Position numbers and translations under genes: made by a program. From assembly GCF_900107485.1 (NCBI RefSeq), contig NZ_FNQE01000005.1, positions 1,863-65,862 of the forward strand: 64,000 nucleotides of DNA. The letters are read 5' to 3'. Below, piece after piece: positions 1-8,592 of the stretch (its first letter is position 1; each line of letters begins with the position of its first letter). The DNA comes from Proteiniborus ethanoligenes (GTDB lineage: Bacteria > Bacillota > Clostridia > Tissierellales > Proteiniboraceae). The notes beneath the pieces were generated by a model. That model was given only the letters and a program-made list of their open reading frames with translations. It ran no database searches and was not told where the DNA came from.

Positions 1-366
1 GGAGATGAAGAACCGGGAGATGAAGAACCGGGAGATGAAGAACCGGGAGATGAAGAGCCAGGAGATGAAGAACCTGTTGACGAACAACCAGAAGATGAAA
101 TAATAATTATAGAAGATGACGAAATTCCTCTAGGCGAGCCAGAAGTTGTTGAAGAAGTTATTGAGCCTGAAACAATTGAAGAGTCAATAGAAGAAATGAT
201 TTTGGAATCAGAAGAATTAGAGGAGGAAATAATTATTTTAGATGACCCTGTTCCACTAGGTGCTCCTGAGACTCTACCACAAACTGGAGAAGGTATTCCA
301 TATTTAGCATATATTTTCGGAAGCTTAGTTCTAGCACTAGGAATATTCTTAAAGAAATTTAGATAA
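1..366 (+). CDS. LPQTG cell-wall-anchored surface protein, C-terminal end (partial)
   Basis: This open frame enters from the left edge and stops at 364-366. It opens with five near-perfect copies of a 15-base unit encoding Gly-Asp-Glu-Glu-Pro, followed by a long Glu/Asp-rich stretch. The end is a textbook sortase signal: LPQTG at about residues 94-98, a hydrophobic segment and the basic tail KKFR. The acidic repeats probably act as a stalk crossing the peptidoglycan. The sortase 79 bases downstream is the obvious partner. The N-terminal functional domain lies outside the window, so the role of the protein is unknown. Confidence 0.9.
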   Translation, partial: GDEEPGDEEPGDEEPGDEEPGDEEPVDEQPEDEIIIIEDDEIPLGEPEVVEEVIEPETIEESIEEMILESEELEEEIIILDDPVPLGAPETLPQTGEGIPYLAYIFGSLVLALGIFLKKFR

Positions 367-381
367 ACTTATAGTCCACAT

Positions 382-411
382 AAATATCTGGATAGAAATA
401 TCCAGATATTT
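382..411 (+). terminator. Hairpin after the LPQTG gene
   Basis: An 11-bp inverted repeat (AAATATCTGGA / TCCAGATATTT) lies 15 bases after the stop codon and ends in a short T run. It could end or attenuate transcription before the sortase gene. Confidence 0.6.
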
Positions 412-444
412 TAAACCTAATTTTCATAAAGGAAGAGATCCAAG

Positions 445-1110
445 ATGAAAAAATTATCTAATTTGATTATATTATTAGGCATTTTAATAATACTTTCTCC
501 TTATATTATAAAAAAGTACGAGGATTATAGAAGTCAGCAGATTCTCAAAGCCTTAGAAATGGAAATGATAATTCTAGAAGAAGCAAACTATAGATTAGAC
601 GACTTTAACCAGGAGGCCATAGATTCTGACAGTATATATAACTCCCTAAGTACTCATGATAACAGTCCTACAGAAACAAGCACCGAAGTTCAAAGCAATG
701 AAGCTAAGTCTCAAGATAAGGAGAAAACTATTATAAAAATTGAAAAGATAAATTTGAAATTGCCTGTTTTTTCAGGAGTCAATGATAAAAATTTAAAATA
801 TGGAGCTGCAAGCTTTAGAGGGGACATTGACCCAGGAAATATAGGAAACTATTCCTTAGCAGGCCATAGAAGCTATACCTATGGCAGAATGTTCAATAGA
901 TTAAATGAAATAGAAAAGGGAGATATTATAGAAATAATCCATAATAGCAAAAAATTCGTCTATAAAGTAATGGATACCTTCATAGTAAACCCCCAGGACA
1001 CATGGGTATTAAATAATGAAGAGGACAAAAAATTAATAACCTTGGTAACCTGCCACCCTATTCGCATAGCTAATCAAAGGCTAATAGTAAAAGGTGAGTT
1101 GGTTGAGTAA
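445..1110 (+). CDS. srtD: Class D sortase
   Basis: Membrane-anchored transpeptidase that cleaves LPXTG-like signals and joins surface proteins to the cell wall. One N-terminal membrane segment (about residues 5-22) is followed by a linker and the sortase barrel from about residue 95. The catalytic residues are visible: His141 in LAGHRSYTYG, Cys203 in TLVTCHP and Arg212 in NQRLIV. The TLVTC(H/T)P form and the 221-residue length fit class D. It lies just downstream of an LPQTG protein, its likely substrate. The start ATG at 445 follows a GGAAGAG-like site. Confidence 0.93.
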   Translation: MKKLSNLIILLGILIILSPYIIKKYEDYRSQQILKALEMEMIILEEANYRLDDFNQEAIDSDSIYNSLSTHDNSPTETSTEVQSNEAKSQDKEKTIIKIEKINLKLPVFSGVNDKNLKYGAASFRGDIDPGNIGNYSLAGHRSYTYGRMFNRLNEIEKGDIIEIIHNSKKFVYKVMDTFIVNPQDTWVLNNEEDKKLITLVTCHPIRIANQRLIVKGELVE

Positions 1111-1117
1111 GGGCAAT

Positions 1118-1164
1118 AAAAAAGGAACTCCTTTATGGTCATAGTCCATTGGCAGGAGTTCCTT
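1118..1164 (-). terminator. Terminator between convergent srtD and glpX
   Basis: An 11-bp stem (AAGGAACTCCT 1122-1132 with AGGAGTTCCTT 1154-1164) lies between convergent genes. Read on the minus strand it ends in a run of T, so it serves glpX and possibly also srtD. Confidence 0.8.
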
Positions 1165-1182
1165 GCATTTCTCTGTTAATTT

Positions 1183-2154
1183 TTACTTAGCATATTCAGG
1201 TTTTTTATCCAGCTTGTGGATAGCCTCAACAAATCTAATAGTTCCAGTTTCCATTCTGGCTACCATAGAATGAGTTTTGGCTACATTATTTTGATGATAT
1301 ACTACTCCCTTCAATAGCTCTCCATCTGATATACCTGTAGCTGCAAAAAATACTTCATTTCCCTTTACTAAATCGTCCATTGTAAGTATTTTATTTATAT
1401 CTCCTATTCCCATATCCATACATCTACGTCTTTCCTCATCGTTCATAGGATATAGCTTACCTTGAAACTCTCCACCCATGCATTTTAATGCAGCCGCTGC
1501 TATTACACCCTCTGGAGCTCCACCTATACCTAAGAGTATATCTACTCCAACATGCTCAAAGCAGGTTGCTATTGCTGCTGCAACGTCCCCATCTGTGAAA
1601 AGCTTTATTCTGGCACCTGCTTTTCTAACCTTCTCTATTAGTTCAGCATGTCTTGGTCTATCTATTATTGTTACGGTTAAATCTGATATATCCTTATTTA
1701 AAGCCTGTGCAACAGCTTTTAGATTTTCCTCTACAGGAGCATCTATATTGATTTTACCTGCTGCTTGTGGACCTACAGCTATTTTATCCATATACATGTC
1801 TGGTGCATGAAGTAGGCATCCTCTAGGTGCCATAGCCACTACTGATATAGCATTTGGTAAACCCTTTGCTACTGCAGTAGTTCCATCTACAGGATCTACT
1901 GCTACGTCTACCTTTAAGCTGTTATTTATACATCTTCCTAGCTGTTCTCCAATATATAGCATAGGTGCCTCGTCCATTTCTCCTTCACCTATGACTACTA
2001 CACCATCAATATTTAGGGTATCAAACATTTTTCTCATGCCATCTACTGCGGCTTGATCTGCTGCATTTTTATCACCCCTACCTAAATATCTAGAGCAGGA
2101 TAGTGCCGCAGCTTCCGTTACTCTCACTATGTTCAAAGCAAGATTTCTGTCCAT
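1183..2154 (-). CDS. glpX: Fructose-1,6-bisphosphatase class II
   Basis: Gluconeogenic phosphatase converting fructose-1,6-bisphosphate to fructose-6-phosphate in the cytosol. The 323-residue length is normal for GlpX. Family motifs are present: GEGEMDEAP at residues 56-64 and DPVDGTT at 87-93, which bind metal and phosphate. An AGGAGG site precedes the ATG. In Bacillus glpX sits in a cluster with fba, tal, spo0F and pyrG, and all of these occur on the same strand in this window. That makes this a remnant of the conserved cluster with a nucleoside locus inserted between glpX and tal. Confidence 0.96.
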   Translation of the reverse strand: MDRNLALNIVRVTEAAALSCSRYLGRGDKNAADQAAVDGMRKMFDTLNIDGVVVIGEGEMDEAPMLYIGEQLGRCINNSLKVDVAVDPVDGTTAVAKGLPNAISVVAMAPRGCLLHAPDMYMDKIAVGPQAAGKINIDAPVEENLKAVAQALNKDISDLTVTIIDRPRHAELIEKVRKAGARIKLFTDGDVAAAIATCFEHVGVDILLGIGGAPEGVIAAAALKCMGGEFQGKLYPMNDEERRRCMDMGIGDINKILTMDDLVKGNEVFFAATGISDGELLKGVVYHQNNVAKTHSMVARMETGTIRFVEAIHKLDKKPEYAK

Positions 2155-2189
2155 ATATGTTACCTCCTGAGCCTATTATTTATATAAAT

Positions 2190-2219
2190 AGTATATTCCA
2201 TTCTATATTTATTTGTCAA
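2190..2219 (-). promoter_or_regulatory. Sigma-A-type promoter of glpX
   Basis: The minus strand shows TTGACA (2214-2219), an 18-base spacer and TATACT (2190-2195), about 35 bases ahead of the glpX start codon. Confidence 0.6.
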
Positions 2220-2281
2220 AGAGTATATCATAAATACTTATTATAAAAGGATATTAGCTAAATATTACTATGCCCTTTTCT

Positions 2282-3586
2282 CTACAGAGTATTAGCAATA
2301 GTCATTACTCTATCTTTTATTTTCTTAAACTCATTTGACAAGCTTCTATAATCTTGTGTTAGTAATGCTTTATCCTTTACTATAATCTTGCCGTCAACAA
2401 TTACTGTAGAAACATTGCTTGAATTAGCTGAATATACCAAAACTGAATAATAGTCATAGATTGGCTGCATATTAATTGATTCTGTCTCTACTAGGACTAA
2501 ATCTGCTTTCTTACCAATTTCTATTGAGCCTATTTTCTTATCTAGGTTTAAGGCTCTAGCTCCACCTATTGTAGCCATTTCTAATATCTGGTCCGCTGAA
2601 AAAATCGTTCTATCATTGTTCACTAGTTTGTGGATTTTTGCAACTAGTCCCATTTGGGTGAACATATCTAGTGTGTTGCCACTCATAGGACCATCGGTTC
2701 CCAAGCCAAGCTTTAAGCCCATATTATACATTTTATAAGCTGGAGCAACACCATGTGCTCCCTTAGCATTTGCGCCTATGTTGTGAGAAATACCTACTTC
2801 TCTCTTTTTTAATATTTCTAAGTCTTCATCATTAACCTTTATTAGATGTGCTCCCAGCATTCTACTATTTAATACACCTATACTATCTAAATATTGAACA
2901 GGAGTTAAGTTGTACTCATTCATATATTTTTCGCTTTCATAATCCATTTCGGCTATATGCATTATTATAGGCACATCTTTTTCTTCAGCAAGATAAAAGG
3001 CTTTCTGTAAATGCAAAGTATCACTACTATATGGTGCATGAGGAGCAACTGCTGGAATAATTAAATTATCATCCTTCCATTTATCAATAAACCAATTGCA
3101 GTATTCTAAGCCCTCATAGGGTTTTTTTGCATCAGGAGCTATAAAATCAACTATAGTCTCCCCAAGTATACCTCTTAAACCAATTTCTTTAGTTGATTTT
3201 GCAACTTCATCTTCAAAATAGTACATGTCTGCAAAGGTAGTTACTCCTGCTAAAGCCATCTCACAAATACCGTATTTTGACCCAAGAGCTACTATCTCTT
3301 TGTCTACAAGCATTTTTTCCAAAGGAAATAAATATCTCTTTAATCTATTGGGAACATCATCTCCTAAGCTTCTAAAGGCTATCATAGAACAATGTGTATG
3401 TGCATTTATAAATCCAGGTATTAATATGCCTTCTTTCCCATCTATAACTTCATGGTTAGGATAATTTTTTATTATACTTTCCTCTCCAATATCTATAATA
3501 ATGTCATCATCAAAGACAACTACACCATTTTCTATTATGTCCTTGTTAGAATTCATAGTTAGTACGGTTACGTTTTTTATCAACAT
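2282..3586 (-). CDS. Amidohydrolase of the MTA/SAH (guanine-type) deaminase family
   Basis: Metal-dependent deaminase of the TIM-barrel amidohydrolase family, 434 residues. The metal ligands are visible: HxH in NAHTH (residues 61-65), a His in MHIAEMD, a His in ISHNIGAN and the Asp in GLGTDGP. The overall pattern is closest to 5-methylthioadenosine/S-adenosylhomocysteine deaminases, but the family also contains deaminases for other N-heterocycles, so the substrate is not fixed. A hairpin (3693-3718) separates it from the transporter genes upstream, but it lies on the same strand. Together with a nucleoside hydrolase in this locus it points to uptake and breakdown of a nucleoside-like compound. 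Confidence 0.82.
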   Translation of the reverse strand: MLIKNVTVLTMNSNKDIIENGVVVFDDDIIIDIGEESIIKNYPNHEVIDGKEGILIPGFINAHTHCSMIAFRSLGDDVPNRLKRYLFPLEKMLVDKEIVALGSKYGICEMALAGVTTFADMYYFEDEVAKSTKEIGLRGILGETIVDFIAPDAKKPYEGLEYCNWFIDKWKDDNLIIPAVAPHAPYSSDTLHLQKAFYLAEEKDVPIIMHIAEMDYESEKYMNEYNLTPVQYLDSIGVLNSRMLGAHLIKVNDEDLEILKKREVGISHNIGANAKGAHGVAPAYKMYNMGLKLGLGTDGPMSGNTLDMFTQMGLVAKIHKLVNNDRTIFSADQILEMATIGGARALNLDKKIGSIEIGKKADLVLVETESINMQPIYDYYSVLVYSANSSNVSTVIVDGKIIVKDKALLTQDYRSLSNEFKKIKDRVMTIANTL

Positions 3587-3606
3587 GTTTTTCTATCCTC
3601 CTTTGA

Positions 3607-3680
3607 TTAGTTGTTAGTTGTTAGGACTGACAGGGTCGTCAGTCCCTAGGGTAGTTCTGAACATAGTGAATAATCTTTCT
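3607..3680. repeat. Heptamer repeat followed by a degenerate dispersed repeat
   Basis: TTAGTTG units (3607-3623) are followed by an 8-bp hairpin (GGACTGAC / GTCAGTCC) and a tail containing CTGAACATAGTGAA. The tail resembles the element at 12433-12500, so this is probably a decayed copy of the same dispersed repeat. Confidence 0.6.
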
Positions 3681-3692
3681 TTTTATTGAAAT

Positions 3693-3718
3693 AAGCACCT
3701 AGAACAACCTAGGTGCTT
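3693..3718 (-). terminator. Hairpin after the substrate-binding protein gene
   Basis: A perfect 10-bp stem (AAGCACCTAG / CTAGGTGCTT) lies 10 bases after the stop codon at 3728. The T run is weak, so it may attenuate rather than fully stop transcription into the amidohydrolase gene. Confidence 0.6.
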
Positions 3719-3727
3719 ACCTTAATA

Positions 3728-4837
3728 TTAGTTTCCACTACTAATTTCTTTATTCCATCTATCAATCCATTCTTTATTTACACTATGGATATATTTCCAA
3801 TCAGCTAGTATTAGTTTGTTAATAACATCTGCACCATAAGTCAATCCACTAGCTTCCTCTTCTGTCAGAACTACGTTTTTATTTGCTGGTGAGTCTACCT
3901 TATCAATAGCATTAGCTTTTTGAACTTCTTCGCTTAAAATCCAGTCTATAAACTTTTCTGCTAATTCTTTATTTTTAGTACCCTTAACTATATTGATTGT
4001 ATTTACTATAGCGTAAGCGCCTTCTTTAGGATCTACCCATTTTGCTGTAGGAACAGCATCTTTAACTTGCCCAAAAGAAAAGTCTTGCCCAGCAACAGCA
4101 GATACTTCCCCTTGACTAAACATATTTACAACCTCAGATGATTTAGAATAGATTTTAACTAGGTTATTATCTAGGTCTTTAATTTTATTAAAAATAGCAT
4201 CAATATCAGTCTTAACATCTAGATTTTCTATTTGTCCTACAATAAATGGCATAAAAGGACCAGCTGTTGTTGTAATATCAGGGATTATTACTTGCTTTGC
4301 TAAAGAACTGTCCCAAAGGTCTGCCCAAGATTCTATTGGCTTACTTACTTTAGCTTCATCATACATAATGCCATATCTTCCTACAGTATATGCAGGACCA
4401 TACTCTTCACCAAATGGTGCCTTTGCAACATCATATAGGTTTTGGATGTTTGGTATATTGGAACGATCAATTTTTTCGAATAAGCCTTCTTCTATAGCTT
4501 GAATTGCAAATCCTTCTGCTAATTGAATAATATCTACATTACTGCTTCCTAGTCTTATTTTGTTAAGTCTATCAGCATTGTTACCTACTTCTAATACAAT
4601 CTTTACATTGTTAGCTTTTTCAAATGGCTCATAAATGTTTTTTCTTAATAAGTCTTCATTAAATCCCCAAGTTGAAATAACTAATTCTGTAGGAGCACCT
4701 GTATTACCTGATTCGGTGTTGCTTCCTGTATTCTCTCCTGGGTTGTTACCACCCTTATTATCCCCTGCTGGTGAACATGCCACCATAAACATTGACAATA
4801 CAAGAACTAAAACTAATAATAAGCTTATCTTCTTCAT
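3728..4837 (-). CDS. PotD-like ABC transporter substrate-binding lipoprotein
   Basis: Extracytoplasmic solute-binding protein, 369 residues. It has a lipoprotein signal peptide with lipobox around MVAC (Cys about residue 21), then a low-complexity Gly/Asn/Thr linker. The mature part, with ELVISTWGFNEDLLRKN and AVAGQDFSFG, resembles the spermidine/putrescine-type binding proteins. That family also binds thiamine, iron, phosphonates and other small solutes. It is the last transporter gene of the operon permease-permease-ATPase-binding protein. The neighbouring nucleoside hydrolase and deaminase make a nucleoside or base analogue a better guess than polyamine, but the substrate is not proven. 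Confidence 0.85.
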   Translation of the reverse strand: MKKISLLLVLVLVLSMFMVACSPAGDNKGGNNPGENTGSNTESGNTGAPTELVISTWGFNEDLLRKNIYEPFEKANNVKIVLEVGNNADRLNKIRLGSSNVDIIQLAEGFAIQAIEEGLFEKIDRSNIPNIQNLYDVAKAPFGEEYGPAYTVGRYGIMYDEAKVSKPIESWADLWDSSLAKQVIIPDITTTAGPFMPFIVGQIENLDVKTDIDAIFNKIKDLDNNLVKIYSKSSEVVNMFSQGEVSAVAGQDFSFGQVKDAVPTAKWVDPKEGAYAIVNTINIVKGTKNKELAEKFIDWILSEEVQKANAIDKVDSPANKNVVLTEEEASGLTYGADVINKLILADWKYIHSVNKEWIDRWNKEISSGN

Positions 4838-4858
4838 TTGAAATCCTCCTTTTTTTAA

Positions 4859-5920
4859 TTACTTAACTAAAATAATTTTGTCCTTTGGAAAGTGTATGCT
4901 TACCCTTTCACCCACTTCAAAAATTTTTAGGGCTTCATGGTTTACAATAAAGTTTCCAAGCTCTGTTTCTATCTCATATTGATAATCTCTTCCTAAAAAA
5001 GTTCTCACCAATATTTGACCGTTTATCATATTGCTCTCTTTTTCTTCCTTTGAACTGCTTATCTTTAAATCGTCTGGCCTTATTGCACCTTTTGAAGGTT
5101 GGATATCTTTATATATATCTAAATTGTCCACAATAAAACTAGAGCCATTGTCTGCTTCTAACTCTAAAACATTTTCATTTTTAGAAACCATTTTTAAATC
5201 TATGAAGTTTTCAAACCCTACAAATCTAGCAACAAATTCACTAGTTGGATATTTATAAATTTTTGAAGGCTCATCCATTTGCTCAATAATGCCCTCATTC
5301 ATAATAGCTACCTTATCTGAAATAGAAAAGCACTCTTCTTGGTCATGAGTTACATATACAGTTGTTATACCTAGTTCCTGTTGTATTTTTCTTATTTCTA
5401 CTCTCATCTTAACTCTTAATTTTGCATCTAGGTTACTTAAAGGCTCATCTAGCAACAATAAGTCTGGCTTAATAACCAAAGCTCTTGCTAGGGCAACTCT
5501 CTGTCTTTGACCACCTGATAACTCTGCTGGAAACCTTTCCTCAAAGCCAAGCAAATCAACAGTTTTCAGTATTTCCATAACTCTCTTTTTGGTTTCAGCT
5601 TTGTCAACCTTTCGAAGACCTAATCCAAATGCTACATTATCAAACACATTTAAATGTGGAAATAGTGCATAGCTTTGAAAAACAAGTCCAAAATTCCTCT
5701 TATGAACAGGAATATTTGAATAATCTTTTCCATCAAATAAAAATCTTCCCTTTTGTGAATCTAAAAAGCCAGCAATTAACCTTAATGTAGTAGTCTTGCC
5801 ACATCCACTAGGACCTAAAAGTGATACTAACTCACCTTTTTCCACATTTAAATCTAAATCTTTTAAAATTACATTATTGCCATATGCAACAGTTACTTTT
5901 TCTAAATTAATTAGTGACAT
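4859..5920 (-). CDS. PotA-like ABC transporter ATP-binding protein
   Basis: Cytoplasmic ATPase driving the adjacent permeases, 353 residues. Walker A is GPSGCGKTT (about residues 36-44), the signature is LSGGQRQRVALARAL, Walker B is LLLLDEPLSNLD and the switch His lies in VTHDQEE. The C-terminal about 110 residues form a TOBE-type regulatory domain typical of PotA/FbpC ATPases. A GGAGGTG site precedes the ATG. It lies 18 bases after the permease stop and 21 bases before the binding-protein start, so the genes form one operon. Confidence 0.93.
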   Translation of the reverse strand: MSLINLEKVTVAYGNNVILKDLDLNVEKGELVSLLGPSGCGKTTTLRLIAGFLDSQKGRFLFDGKDYSNIPVHKRNFGLVFQSYALFPHLNVFDNVAFGLGLRKVDKAETKKRVMEILKTVDLLGFEERFPAELSGGQRQRVALARALVIKPDLLLLDEPLSNLDAKLRVKMRVEIRKIQQELGITTVYVTHDQEECFSISDKVAIMNEGIIEQMDEPSKIYKYPTSEFVARFVGFENFIDLKMVSKNENVLELEADNGSSFIVDNLDIYKDIQPSKGAIRPDDLKISSSKEEKESNMINGQILVRTFLGRDYQYEIETELGNFIVNHEALKIFEVGERVSIHFPKDKIILVK

Positions 5921-5938
5921 TTGTTCACCTCCAAAAAT

Positions 5939-6730
5939 CTATTTTGCAAAATATCTTAATCCTAAAGTTCTCTCTATAATAAACATTAGTATGGCAGTCA
6001 TAAGCATAAGAACTACTGACAACGCCGCAATAGTGGGATCGAAGTTATACTCAACATGAATAAGCATTTGAATAGGTAAAGTGCTTACACCTGGTCCTGT
6101 TAAAAATACTGATACAGGCACATTATTAAATGAGTTAATAAAAGCAAGAATAAATGCTGCAATTACACCAGATCTAATATTAGGCAGTACAACTACAAAG
6201 AATGTTTTTATTTTATTAGCTCCTAAGCTCATAGAGGCTTCTTCTATTGAATAATCAAAGGTACTAAGACTAGAAGATATAACCCTTATAATATAAGGAA
6301 TTATAATAATCACATGCCCAATCAATAAACTTGTATAAACATTTAATTTGCTGTAAATCACTAAATATTTTAACAAGGAAAAGCCAAGAACTATTCCAGG
6401 TATTAAAACTGGTGATAAAAATATGCTGTTGAAAAAATTCTTACCTTTAAAATTATACCTGCTTAATGCATAAGCAGCAGGTATACCCATTATAAGAGCT
6501 ATAATCGTACCTATGACGGATAACTGCATACTGATTAAGAAGGTTTTTCTAAACATCTCTATTTTAAATATATTCATCATCCATTTTAATGAAAATCCTT
6601 TTGGAGGAAAGATTAAGGATTTGTCAGGACCAAAGGATGTAGCAATGATGATTGCTAAAGGTGCTAGTAAAAAGAAATACACTAGAAAAGCAAATATACT
6701 TAATCCTTTACTTTTTTTATTCACTGACAT
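5939..6730 (-). CDS. PotC-like ABC transporter permease
   Basis: Inner-membrane permease of 263 residues with six predicted membrane segments. The EAA loop that contacts the ATPase is visible (EEASMSLGANKIKTFFVVVLP). I chose the ATG at 6730, which overlaps the TGA stop of the preceding permease by one base and follows AGGGGG. A GTG one codon earlier is possible. Such overlap implies translational coupling of the two permeases. Confidence 0.9.
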   Translation of the reverse strand: MSVNKKSKGLSIFAFLVYFFLLAPLAIIIATSFGPDKSLIFPPKGFSLKWMMNIFKIEMFRKTFLISMQLSVIGTIIALIMGIPAAYALSRYNFKGKNFFNSIFLSPVLIPGIVLGFSLLKYLVIYSKLNVYTSLLIGHVIIIIPYIIRVISSSLSTFDYSIEEASMSLGANKIKTFFVVVLPNIRSGVIAAFILAFINSFNNVPVSVFLTGPGVSTLPIQMLIHVEYNFDPTIAALSVVLMLMTAILMFIIERTLGLRYFAK

Positions 6731-7563
6731 CACCCCCTAGAATTTAACTTTCTTGCAAAGGAATTAATAATTCCGCTGACTAAGATTGTCACAATAATCA
6801 TTATAGTAGCCACAACTGCAGCAGTATCCCAGTCAAATAGTGTCATAGCATTTTGATATATAACCGTTGCAAGAACTCTTGACTTTGTACCACCTAGTAG
6901 CTGGGGAGTAGTATAAGCTGTTAAGCTTCCTGTAAATACTAGTACACTACCTACTATTAAGCCAGGTACACTTAGTGGAAAAATCACCTTCATAAATGCC
7001 TTAAACCTTGTAGCTCCCAAACTCTCTGCAGCCATTATTAAGTCCTTGTCTATATTTTCAAGTACACCTACTAAGGATAATATCATCAATGGCATAAATA
7101 AATATACAAATCCAACTACTATTGAAAATTCATTATATAGCAATGATAAAGGCTCCCTTATAAGACCTATCTTTATCAATAGATTGTTTACTATGCCATA
7201 TTTCCCTAGTATAACCATCCAGCTAAATGACCTTACTACAGGACTTGTCAGCATAGGAAACACTGATAAAGCAATATATAAGCCTCTTTTATTTACATTA
7301 GTCTTGCTAATATAATAGGCCGTTGGAAATCCTAAAACTGCAGATATTACAGTTGATATCAATGCTAGCTTTAAAGTTCTTAGTAAAATAGTAATATAGT
7401 AATCATCCTTAAAGAACTCAATATATCTGCTTAGTGTGAAGCTTCCTTCACTAGCAAAGGAACCAGAAATCAGCATGACTAATGGAAGTATCGCAAAAAC
7501 TAGTAAAAAAAGAAATCCTGGAGCTAGAAGCAAATAAAACGAATATTTCTTCACTTTAACCAT
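6730..7563 (-). CDS. PotB-like ABC transporter permease
   Basis: Inner-membrane permease of 277 residues with about six membrane segments and an EAA loop (AAESLGATRFKAFMKVIFP) for docking on the ATPase. It pairs with the next permease to form the heterodimeric channel. The start is uncertain: ATG at 7563 has its purine-rich site very close, and GTG at 7554 is an alternative. It follows the nucleoside hydrolase gene in the same direction after 59 bases. Confidence 0.9.
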   Translation of the reverse strand: MVKVKKYSFYLLLAPGFLFLLVFAILPLVMLISGSFASEGSFTLSRYIEFFKDDYYITILLRTLKLALISTVISAVLGFPTAYYISKTNVNKRGLYIALSVFPMLTSPVVRSFSWMVILGKYGIVNNLLIKIGLIREPLSLLYNEFSIVVGFVYLFMPLMILSLVGVLENIDKDLIMAAESLGATRFKAFMKVIFPLSVPGLIVGSVLVFTGSLTAYTTPQLLGGTKSRVLATVIYQNAMTLFDWDTAAVVATIMIIVTILVSGIINSFARKLNSRG

Positions 7564-7622
7564 CCTTTCCTTTAAGCTTTAACTCTCCGAGTATTTTATG
7601 TTTTAAAGCTATTTCTGTAATG

Positions 7623-8546
7623 TTATCCAATAATACTCTTTAAAAACATTTTCATAAATTTATCTCTATCTAATTCTAAAGCCACTCTAACATTAGGCTT
7701 TTTCCCATATCTATTATTAAAGTCACATATGCTCTGTCCATCAGACAATCTGCTAGAGTATTCCACATCTACAAAATAATCCTTCATCTCAACAATGCTC
7801 TCGTCCATGGCCACTGCTACAGCAAGAGGATCATGGAGTAAGCATCTTCTAACATCCTTGCCTATTGAAGCTCTATCTATATAATGATTAGTAATATTCT
7901 TAACAAAATTAGTTACATCTGAGTTGTTTACAATATTGTCTAGGTCTGATTCAAATAATGGAGCTTTTCTGGTCACATCCAGCCCTATTAATTTTATAGG
8001 CACTCCACTGTTCAATACTTCATAAGCACTTTCTGGGTCAGTATAGAAGTTAAATTCAGCAACAGGGCTTTCATTTCCACGTCCATCTACCACTCCCCCC
8101 ATAATATAAAGCTCTTTTATTTTAGCTATTATCTCTGGAGCTTTTTTAAAGGCCATTGCTAGGTTTGTAAGAGGAGCTAGCATTATCATTGATATTTCAC
8201 CAGGATGACTATTTATTTCATCTATTATAAAGTCTACCCCATGCTTTTCATTCTTTTTCTTTATATTTATATCCTTTAGTTCGCCAGCTAAACCATTTTC
8301 TCCATGTACTGACTCTTTAAAAATTATTTCTCTAGCTATGGGATAGCTACAGCCTTCATATACTTCTATATCATCACGCTTTAATAGCTTTAACACCTTA
8401 AGGGTATTCTCTGTAGCTAGTTCTACTGGAATATTGCCGCAAACCGTAGTAATCCCTTTTATATCAAATTTTCCACTGTTAATAGCAAGGATTAAAGCTA
8501 GTGCATCATCTATTCCCGTATCTACATCAATTATAACCTGCTTCAT
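7623..8546 (-). CDS. Nucleoside hydrolase (inosine/uridine-preferring family)
   Basis: Cytosolic hydrolase that splits the N-glycosidic bond of ribonucleosides. The N-terminal DVDTGIDDALAL is the hallmark Asp cluster that binds calcium and ribose, and GGVVDGRGN with AEFNFYTDP carries further active-site residues. The family length of about 307 residues is met. A GGAGAGGTG site precedes the ATG. It lies between a LacI-type regulator and a PotBCA-D-type transporter, so it probably acts on the imported solute or on a nucleoside derived from it. Confidence 0.93.
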   Translation of the reverse strand: MKQVIIDVDTGIDDALALILAINSGKFDIKGITTVCGNIPVELATENTLKVLKLLKRDDIEVYEGCSYPIAREIIFKESVHGENGLAGELKDINIKKKNEKHGVDFIIDEINSHPGEISMIMLAPLTNLAMAFKKAPEIIAKIKELYIMGGVVDGRGNESPVAEFNFYTDPESAYEVLNSGVPIKLIGLDVTRKAPLFESDLDNIVNNSDVTNFVKNITNHYIDRASIGKDVRRCLLHDPLAVAVAMDESIVEMKDYFVDVEYSSRLSDGQSICDFNNRYGKKPNVRVALELDRDKFMKMFLKSIIG

Positions 8547-8592
8547 TTTATCACCTCTCCGCTATTTAAATATCTAAATTTATCAAGTTTCC

